In this document: piece after piece, positions 1-7,838 of the stretch
How the letters are laid out: each line of letters begins with the position of its first letter
Position numbering within the stretch: position 1 is the stretch's first letter
Assembly: GCF_032401055.1 (NCBI RefSeq)
Contig: NZ_CP135529.1
Coordinates: 5,826,501-5,890,500 of the forward strand
Source of the DNA: Tardiphaga sp. 709
GTDB taxonomy: Bacteria > Pseudomonadota > Alphaproteobacteria > Rhizobiales > Xanthobacteraceae
Reading direction: 5' to 3'
Length of the DNA: 64,000 nucleotides
Made by a program: the position numbers and the translations under genes
The notes under the pieces: generated by a model
What the model saw: only the letters and a program-made list of their open reading frames with translations
The model's database searches: none
What the model was told of the DNA's origin: nothing

Positions 1-1
1 C

Positions 2-100
2 GGCGGCTACAAGCAGTCCGGCAACGGCCGCGAATGGGGCAAGCACGGTCTTGAGGACTTCCTCGAGGTCAAGGCGATCGCCGGCTACACCGCGGCTTAA
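2..100 (+). CDS. Aldehyde dehydrogenase, C-terminal end (partial)
   Basis: The reading frame enters from the left edge and ends at a TAA. It encodes about 32 residues with the motif [20 protein letters not shown], which is the usual C-terminus of NAD(P)-dependent aldehyde dehydrogenases. The G-x-K-xSG-x-GRE-x-G pattern is diagnostic. The catalytic Cys and Glu lie outside the window. Its position beside uronate dehydrogenase, lactonase and an IlvD/Edd dehydratase suggests a semialdehyde dehydrogenase of a sugar-acid pathway (for example 2-oxoglutarate semialdehyde). The substrate is inference. A strong terminator follows 40 bp later, so this is the last gene of its transcript. Confidence 0.8.
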   Translation, partial: GGYKQSGNGREWGKHGLEDFLEVKAIAGYTAA

Positions 101-138
101 GACCGCGCATTCGAAGCAACAGCTTCGTGACTGACAGG

Positions 139-172
139 CGCCGGGGCGGTAACGCCCCGGCGTTTTTGTTTC
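139..172 (+). terminator. Rho-independent terminator after the aldehyde dehydrogenase gene
   Basis: A perfect 10-bp GC-rich stem, CGCCGGGGCG / CGCCCCGGCG, closes a 4-base GTAA loop and is followed by TTTTTGTTT. This is a textbook intrinsic terminator for the rightward transcript. The next gene reads leftward and stops at 235. Confidence 0.92.
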
Positions 173-234
173 TGGCACATCACTATCGACCATCGTCCCC
201 GCCTTCGTGGGGAGGACAATAGAGAGGTTCGTGC

Positions 235-1194
235 CTATCCCCCCAGCGCCCCCTGCGTGTTGACATACACCGCATAGATCGACTGGCTCGATGCCATGAA
301 CAGCCGGTTGCGTTTCACACCGCCGAAACAGACATTGGCGCAGCGCTCGGGCAGCGCGATGCGGCCGATCTGTTCGCCATCTGGTGCGAAGATGAACACG
401 CCGTCGAGCTCGGGCTTGCCCATGCCCCAGCCGCACCACAGATTGCCGTCGATATCGCAGCGCATGCCGTCGGGCGTGCCTGGGCCCGCATCGATCAGTA
501 CGCGCTTGTTCTTCAGCGTCTTGCCGTCGGCGGCAACGTCGTAAGCGAGAATCTTGCGGTTCGGCACGCCGCGGGATTCCACGACATAGAGCAGCTTCTC
601 GTCGGGCGAAAAACACAGTCCGTTCGGGCCGAGCACATCATCGGCGACGATGGTGGACTTCAACGTATTGCCATCGATGCGATAGATATTCTGTCCGATC
701 TCGGATGGCGCCTTGTTGCCCTCATAGTCGCTCATCAGGCCGAACGGCGGATCGGTGAACCAGATCGAGCCGTCGGATTTCACGACGACATCGTTCGGTG
801 AGTTCAGTTTCTTGCCTTCGAAATTATCCATTAGTACCGTGATGGAACCGTCATATTCGGTGCGGGTGATGCGGCGGCCGTGCTCGCAGGTGATCAGGCG
901 TCCCTGGCGATCTCGCGTGTTGCCATTGCCGTAATTCGACGGTCTGCGGAAATCGCTGACCGCGCCGGTTTCCTCTTCCCATTTGATAATGCGGTTGTTG
1001 GGAATGTCGGAGCACAACAGATATCGCCCGTCGCCGAACCATACCGGTCCTTCGGCCCAGCGCATGCCGGTGGCGATGCGTTCGATGGCGCCGAGCTTGA
1101 TCCAGTATTTTTCGAAGCGGGGATCAAGGGTGTGAATAGCGGGATCGGGATAATAGGTCGCCGGGCGCCAGCCGGGCGATGATGTGTCGGACAT
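235..1194 (-). CDS. SMP-30/gluconolactonase/LRE family lactonase
   Basis: Product of 319 aa, a six-bladed beta-propeller lactonase of the SMP-30 (SGL) family. These metal-dependent enzymes hydrolyse aldono- or uronolactones to open-chain acids. The three metal-ligand motifs are visible in order: AEGPVW (Glu), SPND (Asn) and PDGMRCD (Asp). I chose the ATG at 1194 (MSDTSSPGW) because the upstream in-frame extension lacks family similarity and reaches into the divergent promoter region. The gene is divergent from udh, whose product is a lactone, so a role as aldarolactonase in uronate oxidation is likely. The exact substrate is inference. No signal peptide is apparent, so the enzyme is probably cytoplasmic. 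Confidence 0.88.
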   Translation of the reverse strand: MSDTSSPGWRPATYYPDPAIHTLDPRFEKYWIKLGAIERIATGMRWAEGPVWFGDGRYLLCSDIPNNRIIKWEEETGAVSDFRRPSNYGNGNTRDRQGRLITCEHGRRITRTEYDGSITVLMDNFEGKKLNSPNDVVVKSDGSIWFTDPPFGLMSDYEGNKAPSEIGQNIYRIDGNTLKSTIVADDVLGPNGLCFSPDEKLLYVVESRGVPNRKILAYDVAADGKTLKNKRVLIDAGPGTPDGMRCDIDGNLWCGWGMGKPELDGVFIFAPDGEQIGRIALPERCANVCFGGVKRNRLFMASSQSIYAVYVNTQGALGG

Positions 1195-1305
1195 TGGCGT
1201 CTCGTTCCCTGTCGTTTCCTCGGATGTGTTTGCTAACATCGGCAAGGGTGAGCGGCAAGCAATGCCGCTTGCCCTGCCTTGCCGTTGCGCTCGCGCCGCG
1301 CCATA

Positions 1306-1323
1306 CTTGTCTGACAACTGACA
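1306..1323. promoter_or_regulatory. Candidate GntR/FadR-subfamily operator in the lactonase/udh divergent region
   Basis: TTGTCTGACAA at 1306-1316 is an inverted repeat (TTGT-N3-ACAA) that fits the TNGTNNNACNA pattern known for FadR-subfamily GntR regulators. The heptamer CTGACAA is repeated directly at 1310-1316 and 1317-1323. The site lies 18 bp upstream of the udh start, between two divergent genes. GntR proteins often control hexuronate genes, but no such regulator gene is in the window. Confidence 0.4.
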
Positions 1324-1340
1324 ACATTACGAGGGACGGA

Positions 1341-2156
1341 ATGAAGATCTTGATGACGGGCGCATCTGGCGGAATCGGCACGCGCTTGCGCGAATTGCTG
1401 CCGCCGATCTATCCGGACCTCGTGCTGAGCGATCTCACAACGCCGCCAAATCTCAAGCCGACCGAGAATTTCAAACAGGCCGACCTCGCCGATCTCGCCG
1501 CCGTGGAGGCGATCTGCGAGGGCGTCGACGGCATCCTGCATTTCGGCGGTTTCTCGGTGGAGGGGCCATGGGACACCATCCTGCAGGCCAATATCATCGG
1601 CGGCTACAATCTGTTCGAGGCTGCGCGCAAGAAGGGCGTCAAGCGCATCATCTTCGCGTCATCGAACCACGCGGTCGGCTTCTATCCACGCCACAGCAAG
1701 ATTCCCCCGGACGTCACGGCGCGGCCGGACAGCCGCTACGGCGTCAGCAAGGTGTTCGGCGAAGCGGTGGGCTCGCTCTATGCTGATAAATACGGGCTGT
1801 CGGTGACGTGTCTGCGGATCGGCAATTTCGGCGACCGTCCGCTGGACCAGCGCCGGCTGTCGATCTGGCTGAAGCCGGAGGATCTGGTGCAGCTCTGCCA
1901 GATCGGCCTCGAACATCCCGCCATCCATTTCGAGGTGCTGTATGGCGCCTCCTATAACGAGCGTGCCTGGTGGGATAACTCCCGCGCCTATGAGCTCGGC
2001 TATCGCCCAACTGGCAAAGCCGAAGATCATCGCGAACACGCAATGGCGGAACAGGCGAAGATGAAACCCGATCCGGTCGGTGATTTCTATCAGGGCGGGG
2101 CGTTTTGCAGTGCCGAATTCGCTGGTGATTTCAGCAAGGTGTGGGAGCCGAAATAG
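1341..2156 (+). CDS. udh: Uronate dehydrogenase (SDR family)
   Basis: Product of 271 aa. It oxidises D-galacturonate or D-glucuronate with NAD+ to the aldarolactone, the first step of oxidative uronate catabolism. It has an N-terminal Rossmann motif TGASGGIGTR (6-15) and the SDR catalytic pair Y133-x3-K137 in SRYGVSK. Long stretches (HFGGFSVEGPW, LQANIIGGYNLFEAAR, FASSNHAVGFYP, WWDNS) closely resemble what I recall of Agrobacterium Udh, which has nearly the same length. The start is the ATG at 1341, preceded by GAGGGACGG. The longer in-frame ORF upstream runs across the promoter and is rejected. The flanking lactonase and dehydratase genes fit the same pathway. Confidence 0.88.
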   Translation: MKILMTGASGGIGTRLRELLPPIYPDLVLSDLTTPPNLKPTENFKQADLADLAAVEAICEGVDGILHFGGFSVEGPWDTILQANIIGGYNLFEAARKKGVKRIIFASSNHAVGFYPRHSKIPPDVTARPDSRYGVSKVFGEAVGSLYADKYGLSVTCLRIGNFGDRPLDQRRLSIWLKPEDLVQLCQIGLEHPAIHFEVLYGASYNERAWWDNSRAYELGYRPTGKAEDHREHAMAEQAKMKPDPVGDFYQGGAFCSAEFAGDFSKVWEPK

Positions 2157-2181
2157 GGGCACAGCCAGTCCGTCGCGCACA

Positions 2182-2209
2182 TTGACAAGAATTTTGGCGG
2201 CTTCATAAG
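2182..2209 (+). promoter_or_regulatory. Candidate sigma70-type promoter upstream of the IlvD/Edd dehydratase
   Basis: A perfect TTGACA (2182-2187) is followed, after 16 bp, by CATAAG (2204-2209), which keeps the central ATAA of a -10 box. It lies in the 88-bp gap between udh and the dehydratase gene, suggesting the dehydratase has its own promoter. It is a pattern match only. Confidence 0.4.
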
Positions 2210-2244
2210 AAGCATTCAAAACAAGCTTGGAATGGGAACGCGAC

Positions 2245-3951
2245 ATGGCCGACGGATTGCGCAAGGGGCTGACCAGTTATGGCGATGCGGGCTTCTCGCT
2301 GTTCCTGCGCAAGGCCTTCATCAAGGCCATGGGCTATTCCGACGATGCGCTGGATCGGCCCATCGTGGGGATCACCAACACCCATAGCGATTACAATCCC
2401 TGCCACGGCAATTCGCCCCAGATCATCGAGGCCGTGAAGCGCGGCGTGATGCTCGCCGGCGCGCTGCCGATGGTGTTTCCGACCATCTCGATCGGCGAAA
2501 GCTTCGCCCATCCGACCTCGATGTATCTGCGCAACCTGATGGCGATGGATACCGAGGAGATGATCAAGGCGCAGCCAATGGATGCGGTGGTTGTGATCGG
2601 TGGTTGCGACAAGACTCTGCCGGCGCAGATCATGGCGGCGCTCTCAGTGGATCTGCCGACCGTGGTGATCCCGGTCGGTCCAATGGTGGTCGGCCATCAC
2701 AAGGGCGAGGTGCTCGGCGCCTGCACCGATTGCCGCCGCATGTGGGGCAAGTTCCGCGCCGGCGAGATCGACCAGCAGGAAATCGACGACGTCAACGCGC
2801 GCCTCGCGCCATCGGTTGGCACCTGCATGGTGATGGGCACGGCGTCGACCATGGCCTGCATTACCGAGGCGATGGGCCTGTCGCTGCCGATGAGCGCGAC
2901 GATCCCCGCGCCGCATGCGGAGCGCTTTCGTTCGGCCGAAGCCAGCGGCAAGGTTGCCGCAACGCTCGCGAAGAACAAGGGGCCGAAGCCGAGCGAATTT
3001 CTGACGCCGGGTTCGTTCCGCAATGCGCAGGTGGTGCTGCAAGCGATCGGCGGCTCGACCAATGGCCTCATTCATCTCACCGCGATGGCCAACCGTACGC
3101 CGAACCGGATCGATCTCGCTGCTTTCGACGAGCTTGGCCGCGATGTGCCGGTGCTGGTTGATCTGAAGCCGTCGGGCGATCACTATATGGAGCACTTCCA
3201 TCATGCCGGCGGCGTGCCCAAGCTGATGCAGCAGCTCGGCGATCTCATCGACCTCGATGCAAAATCTGTCACCGGCGAGACGCTGCGCGAGATCGTTGCC
3301 AATGCCGAAGAGGTGCCGGGCCAGGACGTGATCCGCTCGAAGGACAATCCGATCAAGCGCGAAGGCGGGCTGGCGATCCTGCACGGTAATCTGGCGCCGC
3401 GCAGCGCCGTCATCAAGCATTCCGCCGCGTCGCCGAAGCTGATGCAGCACACCGGCCGTGCCGTGGTGTTCGAGTCCGTTGAGGACATGACCAACCGCGT
3501 CGACGATCCCGATCTCGACGTCAATGCCGATGACGTGCTGGTGCTGCGCAACGCCGGCCCGAAGGGCGCGCCGGGTATGCCGGAGGCGGGCTATCTGCCG
3601 ATCCCGATGAAGCTCGCCCGATCAGGCGTGAAGGACATGGTCCGCATCTCCGACGCGCGCATGAGCGGCACGGCCTTCGGCACCATTGTGCTGCACATCA
3701 CGCCGGAAAGCGCCGTAGGCGGTCCGCTGGCGCTTGTGAAGAACGGCGACATGATCCGTCTGGATGTGGCGAAACGGTCGATCGATCTGTTGGTCGACGA
3801 TGCCGAGCTCGCGAAGCGCCAGGCCGCGTTGCCACCAGCGACTACGCCCGATTGGGCCAAGCGCGGCTATGCGCATCTGTTCCACACCACGATCCTGCAG
3901 GCCGATGACGGCTGCGATTTCGACTTCATGACGGCGAAGGGGAAGGGCTGA
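2245..3951 (+). CDS. IlvD/Edd family sugar-acid dehydratase (L-arabinonate dehydratase type)
   Basis: Product of 568 aa of the IlvD/Edd family, [2Fe-2S]- and Mg-dependent enzymes that dehydrate aldonates to 2-keto-3-deoxy acids. Cluster ligands are C53 (NPCHG), C121 (GGCDKT) and C194 (VGTC). The intervals of 68 and 73 residues equal those I recall for the Rhizobium L-arabinonate dehydratase (C59/C127/C200). This argues for a sugar-acid substrate rather than dihydroxy-isovalerate. The start is the ATG at 2245; a TTG six codons upstream is less likely. The stop lies 2 bp from the tail of the opposing ribokinase gene. Context suggests action on an aldarate or aldonate made by Udh and the lactonase, but arabinonate, xylonate or another acid remains possible. 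Confidence 0.87.
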   Translation: MADGLRKGLTSYGDAGFSLFLRKAFIKAMGYSDDALDRPIVGITNTHSDYNPCHGNSPQIIEAVKRGVMLAGALPMVFPTISIGESFAHPTSMYLRNLMAMDTEEMIKAQPMDAVVVIGGCDKTLPAQIMAALSVDLPTVVIPVGPMVVGHHKGEVLGACTDCRRMWGKFRAGEIDQQEIDDVNARLAPSVGTCMVMGTASTMACITEAMGLSLPMSATIPAPHAERFRSAEASGKVAATLAKNKGPKPSEFLTPGSFRNAQVVLQAIGGSTNGLIHLTAMANRTPNRIDLAAFDELGRDVPVLVDLKPSGDHYMEHFHHAGGVPKLMQQLGDLIDLDAKSVTGETLREIVANAEEVPGQDVIRSKDNPIKREGGLAILHGNLAPRSAVIKHSAASPKLMQHTGRAVVFESVEDMTNRVDDPDLDVNADDVLVLRNAGPKGAPGMPEAGYLPIPMKLARSGVKDMVRISDARMSGTAFGTIVLHITPESAVGGPLALVKNGDMIRLDVAKRSIDLLVDDAELAKRQAALPPATTPDWAKRGYAHLFHTTILQADDGCDFDFMTAKGKG

Positions 3952-3953
3952 CG

Positions 3954-4865
3954 CTATTCGAGCGCGTCGGACACTTCTTGCGCCGTCGGCATCGACGGGC
4001 CGGCGCCCATCCGCTGCACGCAAAGCGAGGCGGCGACATTGGCATAGCCAATGGCACTCTGCAGGGAATGCCCATCCGCAAGCTGTGCGGCAACAGCGCC
4101 CACGAAACAGTCGCCGGCACCGGTAGTGTCAATCGCCTTCACCGGGCGGGCGGCTTCGAGATGAATCTCTCCATCCACGAGCGCGATCACGCCACGCCCT
4201 CCCAGCGTGATGCAGATGTTCGGCCGATGATCAGTCTGTACTGTCGAAGCGGCATCGACAAATCGCGCATCGGGATCTGTTTCATGCAGCTCGACACCTA
4301 CGAGCAGGCCGAGCTCGCTTTCATTGAGGATCAAGATATCGACCAGAGCCATGAGCTCACGGTCAATCGGTATCGCCGGTGCCGGATTGAGGATCGTTAT
4401 CGCGCCGGCCGCGCGAGCCCGTGTGAAGAAAGCTCTGATGGCCGGCAGCGGAATCTCGAATTGGCTGACGGCAACGTCGCCCCGCCGGAGTGCGGGCGCG
4501 GCGACTTCGGCCGCACTCACCAGCGCATTGGCGCCGGGAACGACAATGATTGTGTTGTCGGCATTCGCGACGGTGATGATCGCCGTTCCAGTGCCAACGC
4601 CAGCGACCTCACGCACGTGAGCGAGATCGACGCCTTGCATGGCCAGAAATGCCCTGGTGTCACGCCCGAAGGCATCCGCACCGGTACAGCCGATCAGCAT
4701 GGTCGCTGCACCAAGTTTCGCCGCAGCAACCGCCTGATTGGCGCCCTTGCCGCCGGGAAAATACAACACCTCGCGGCCTGTCACGGTTTCGCCGATCGCC
4801 GGATGGCGGTCGGCGGTCGCGACTACATCCATATTGATGCTGCCGGCGACGACAATCCGGCCCAT
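3954..4865 (-). CDS. rbsK: Ribokinase-like PfkB-family sugar kinase
   Basis: Product of 303 aa, the usual ribokinase length. Features are the N-terminal substrate strand VVAGSINMDVV, the first PfkB signature GGKGANQAVAAAKLG, and the second signature DTTGAGDCFVGA with the catalytic Asp. Ribokinase phosphorylates ribose (and related pentoses or deoxyribose) at O5 with ATP in the cytoplasm. The start is the ATG at 4865 (MGRIVVAGS), 4 bp after the stop of the upstream PfkB gene, so the two are transcribed together. No ribose transporter is adjacent, so the substrate may differ from ribose. The tail abuts the opposing dehydratase gene. Confidence 0.82.
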   Translation of the reverse strand: MGRIVVAGSINMDVVATADRHPAIGETVTGREVLYFPGGKGANQAVAAAKLGAATMLIGCTGADAFGRDTRAFLAMQGVDLAHVREVAGVGTGTAIITVANADNTIIVVPGANALVSAAEVAAPALRRGDVAVSQFEIPLPAIRAFFTRARAAGAITILNPAPAIPIDRELMALVDILILNESELGLLVGVELHETDPDARFVDAASTVQTDHRPNICITLGGRGVIALVDGEIHLEAARPVKAIDTTGAGDCFVGAVAAQLADGHSLQSAIGYANVAASLCVQRMGAGPSMPTAQEVSDALE

Positions 4866-4869
4866 GTGG

Positions 4870-5763
4870 TCACACCTGTGCCCGATATTCCTCACGCACT
4901 GCCGCGATGTCAGCCAATGTCGGCAGGCCCGCTTCATTGCCCAGGCGTTGGATCTTGAAGGTCGATGCGGCCCGCGCGAATTTGAAATGTTCGGCCCAGC
5001 TATGGCCGGGATTGGCCAGATACGAATAGACGTAAGCGCCGTGGAAGACATCGCCGGCGCCATTGGTATCGATCACCTTCTCGCGCGGGATCGGCAGCGC
5101 GGGCAGTGTGTGCACGGTGCCGGCCTCGTCATACCAGAGCAGGCCTTTCTCGCCGAGCGTGACGCCGCCGACGCGGCAGCCACGGCTCTTGAGATAATCG
5201 AGCATCTTCTCCGGCGTCAGGTCCATCTGCTCGCACAGACGTTCGGCAACGATGGCGACGTCGATGAATTCCAGCAACTCATGGGTGTTGGTGCGCAATC
5301 CGCCGCCGTCGAGTGAGGTGAGGATGCCGGCCTCGCGGCATAGTTTCGCATAGTGGATTGCGGCATCGGGCTGATGGCCGTCGATATGCAGCGCGCGGCA
5401 GGCGCCGAGATTGAGCAGCGGGAAGGGATGAATGTGTTCGTCGTCACGGCAGCGGACGATGGCACGCTTGCCGTCTTTCGGCATGATGAAGGACAGCGAC
5501 GAACTCGCCACTTTGCGCGGATGAACCTCGATGGCGTATTTCGCCGACATGTCCATGAACATGCGGCCAAGCCAGTCATTGGCGACGGTGGCGATCAGAT
5601 CGGGCACGATGCCCAGCTTGGCGCAGCAGAAGGCGGCGGTGACCGCATTGCCGCCGAATGACACGGCATAGTCGGAGGCGACATGCTTCTCGTCGCCGGT
5701 CGGCATATGGTCGGTGATGAACGTGACGTCGATATAGGTCTGTCCGATAAAGAGTGCCTTCAT
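4870..5763 (-). CDS. PfkB-family carbohydrate kinase
   Basis: Product of 297 aa. It has the PfkB fold, with the early GGNAVTAAFCCAKLG glycine motif and the C-terminal DTNGAGDVFHGAYVYS motif carrying the catalytic base Asp and the anion hole. The start at 5763 (MKALFIGQTYIDVTF) is the first codon in register with the family N-terminus; the 48 codons upstream look unlike protein. It is the first gene of a two-gene leftward operon with the ribokinase-like gene. It resembles 2-keto-3-deoxygluconate kinase or fructokinase relatives, but no specificity residue is clear to me. Phosphorylation of the keto-deoxy acid made by the neighbouring dehydratase is a reasonable guess only. Confidence 0.8.
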   Translation of the reverse strand: MKALFIGQTYIDVTFITDHMPTGDEKHVASDYAVSFGGNAVTAAFCCAKLGIVPDLIATVANDWLGRMFMDMSAKYAIEVHPRKVASSSLSFIMPKDGKRAIVRCRDDEHIHPFPLLNLGACRALHIDGHQPDAAIHYAKLCREAGILTSLDGGGLRTNTHELLEFIDVAIVAERLCEQMDLTPEKMLDYLKSRGCRVGGVTLGEKGLLWYDEAGTVHTLPALPIPREKVIDTNGAGDVFHGAYVYSYLANPGHSWAEHFKFARAASTFKIQRLGNEAGLPTLADIAAVREEYRAQV

Positions 5764-5967
5764 GAATCCGTCCGTCTCGCCTGAGGGATGGCTGCACCCG
5801 TCCGGAGACGGCGCATCAGTCAGCTTAACAGCGCCTGCGACGAGGTCACCACCGAAATTGTGCGATGCCGCAGGATGCCGCAGCCGGGCGAAGTCGGTTT
5901 TCAGCATTGCGGCTCGAAAACTGGCATAGTTCGATCACAACAACGCCACGAAGACGGGAGGGATGCG

Positions 5968-6813
5968 ATGATCACCGGGCTGGATCACGTCGTCATTTTG
6001 CTGGAGGACCTGGAGGTGGGGATCGCCACCTATCAGACCCTGTTCGCCCGCGCGCCCGCCTGGCGCAGCACCAGCGACGGTGCGGCCATGGCGATCTTCA
6101 CGGTGGCCAATATGTCGGTCGAGCTGATGGCGCCTGTCGGTCACGGCCCGGCCGCCGATCGCATCAGGGCCGTGCTGCCGGAGCAGGGCGCGACGCTGGC
6201 CAGCATCTGTTTCCGGACTGGCGATATCGCGAAGATGCATCGCCGGCTCGATCGCCTGGCGCTGAAGCCTGATCCCATTGCCGAGGTCGAGAGCAGGGAT
6301 ACCGAGACCGGCGCCACACTCTCCTGGAAGCGTACCCGCGCGGCGACGGACGCGACGCGCGGCGTCCGTCAATTCTTTCTCGAACTGTCCGACGAGCGCC
6401 CGGTGTCGCCTCCGGTGGGCGATACGCCTTTCCTTGGCCTCGACCATATCGTTGTCGCCACGCAGGATCCGGAGCGCGCCGCGGCGCTCTATGGCGCGCG
6501 ACTGGGCCTCGACATGGCGCTGGATCGCTCCAATCCGGAGTGGGGCCATCTGATGTTCTTCCGCTGCGGCGATCTGATCGTCGAGGTCGTGCACCGCCCC
6601 GACGACAAGGCCGACAAGAATCGCGACAAGCTCTGGGGCATGACCTGGCGCGTTGCCGACGTCGATGCCGCCCGCGAGCGTTTGCTCGCCGCGCATGTCA
6701 ACGTGTCGGAGGTGCGTAGTGGCCGCAAGCCGGGCACCCGTGTTGTCAGCCTCCGCGATGGCACCTGCGGAATCCCGACGCTGCTGATCGAGCGGACGGG
6801 GAAGGATGTGTAG
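5968..6813 (+). CDS. VOC (glyoxalase/dioxygenase fold) protein with two domains
   Basis: Product of 281 aa with two vicinal-oxygen-chelate modules. Module 1 starts at MITGLDHVVILLEDLE (about 1-135) and module 2 at FLGLDHIVVATQDPERAAALYG (about 155-275). Each has the LDH strand that usually provides a metal-ligand His, and a later Glu (VELM and VEVVH). The start ATG at 5968 is preceded by GGGAGGG. Members include glyoxalases, extradiol dioxygenases and resistance proteins; no substrate can be assigned. It is convergent with the TauE/SafE gene, with a palindromic repeat between them. Confidence 0.8.
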   Translation: MITGLDHVVILLEDLEVGIATYQTLFARAPAWRSTSDGAAMAIFTVANMSVELMAPVGHGPAADRIRAVLPEQGATLASICFRTGDIAKMHRRLDRLALKPDPIAEVESRDTETGATLSWKRTRAATDATRGVRQFFLELSDERPVSPPVGDTPFLGLDHIVVATQDPERAAALYGARLGLDMALDRSNPEWGHLMFFRCGDLIVEVVHRPDDKADKNRDKLWGMTWRVADVDAARERLLAAHVNVSEVRSGRKPGTRVVSLRDGTCGIPTLLIERTGKDV

Positions 6814-6817
6814 AGGT

Positions 6818-6899
6818 GTAGGATGGGTAGAGCGTCTTCGCGAAACCCATCATTTACGCATGAAAGCGATGGGTTTCGCTGCGCTCTACCCATCCTACG
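6818..6899. repeat. Palindromic intergenic repeat between convergent genes
   Basis: The left arm begins GTAGGATGGGTAGAGCG and ends CGAAACCCATC (to 6851). The right arm begins GATGGGTTTCG (6868) and ends GCTCTACCCATCCTAC (6899). The arms pair over about 27 bases around a 16-base loop. This matches the REP-like element I know to be scattered through Bradyrhizobium-group genomes. It sits between two convergent stop codons and would fold in either transcript, so it may act as a bidirectional terminator or mRNA stabiliser. Confidence 0.8.
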
Positions 6900-6908
6900 T
6901 ATTGCCAC

Positions 6909-7739
6909 CTACCGCCACAACATCGAACAACCCTGCCATAGCAGCACCAGCGAGATCACGAGCAGCAGCGCATAAGCGATGTTGTAGAACAGGTTGGTGG
7001 GCGTGTGTTTCACCAGCCAGATGCCCATGAAGTTCGCGATGATGGCCATCGGCAGCAGTGCCAGCGATGTCGCGAAATTGCCGGCGTGGAATTGGCCGAG
7101 CGCGAAGTAGGGCACGATCTTCAGCGCATTGACCACGGCGAAGAAGATCGTCGTGGTGCCGACCAGCACCAGTTTCGGCAGCCGCTGCGGCAGCACATAG
7201 ACCTGGAATGGCGGGCCGCCGGCCTGGGTCATGAAGGATGTGAAGCCAGATACCGCGCCCCAGAACACGCCGCCGGCCGGACCCATGCGGGTCGGTTCGA
7301 TCCGGGCGCGCTTGCGCCAGACATCGATCACGAAGATGAGGCCGATCAGACCGACGGTGATACGCACGGCATTGTCGGAAATATAGGAGGCGAGCAGCCA
7401 CGCCAGCGTCATGCCGGCGACCGCGCCCGGCAACATGATCTTCAGATTCGATCCGTCCCATTCGCGGCGATAGACATAGATCGAGATCAGGTCCTGCGTG
7501 ATCAGCACCGGCAGCAGCAAGGCGGCCGCTTCCAGCGGTGGCAGATACAGCGCCAGCAGCGGCGTGGCGGCAATGCCGACGCCGGAGAAGCCGCCTTTGG
7601 AGAGGCCAAGGAAAATCACTGCCGGAATGGCGACGGCATAGAAGAACGGGTCTGTGATGATGGCAGGCACAAGCAGGTCCGGTTGGGGCAGGGCAGTGAT
7701 AGCGACGGCACCCGCAAAAGGCGATGCCCGTTTGCGCAT
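6909..7739 (-). CDS. TSUP family (TauE/SafE) membrane transporter
   Basis: Product of 276 aa, a polytopic membrane protein with about eight hydrophobic segments. The N-terminal half has the family signature FLGLSKGGFSGVGIAATPLLAL; the second half repeats a related pattern near FWGAVSGFTSFMTQAGGPPFQVYVLP. TSUP proteins export sulfite, sulfoacetate or other organosulfur anions, or move organic acids, across the inner membrane. I chose the ATG at 7739 (MRKRASPFAG) over a TTG at 7766. The gene is divergent from a TetR-type regulator, which could control it. The substrate is unknown. Confidence 0.85.
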   Translation of the reverse strand: MRKRASPFAGAVAITALPQPDLLVPAIITDPFFYAVAIPAVIFLGLSKGGFSGVGIAATPLLALYLPPLEAAALLLPVLITQDLISIYVYRREWDGSNLKIMLPGAVAGMTLAWLLASYISDNAVRITVGLIGLIFVIDVWRKRARIEPTRMGPAGGVFWGAVSGFTSFMTQAGGPPFQVYVLPQRLPKLVLVGTTTIFFAVVNALKIVPYFALGQFHAGNFATSLALLPMAIIANFMGIWLVKHTPTNLFYNIAYALLLVISLVLLWQGCSMLWR

Positions 7740-7838
7740 ATGGCCCGGAACATGCTTTGTTCTCAAGCGGGCAAACGCATGCTACACGCGATAGACGTGC
7801 GGCTGTTGCGTCATTCCGCTGAGCGACGGGATCCGGGT

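Noticed and set aside
2644-3450. 268-codon minus-strand frame inside the dehydratase gene
   Set aside because: It is antisense to a strongly conserved gene, with a His/Arg/Gln-rich translation typical of high-GC shadow frames.
7005-7838. Long plus-strand open frame upstream of the TetR gene, in frame with it
   Set aside because: It mirrors the TSUP permease gene on the other strand. Its translation is Gln/Arg/Asp-rich, and no start or HTH-family similarity lies before 7779.
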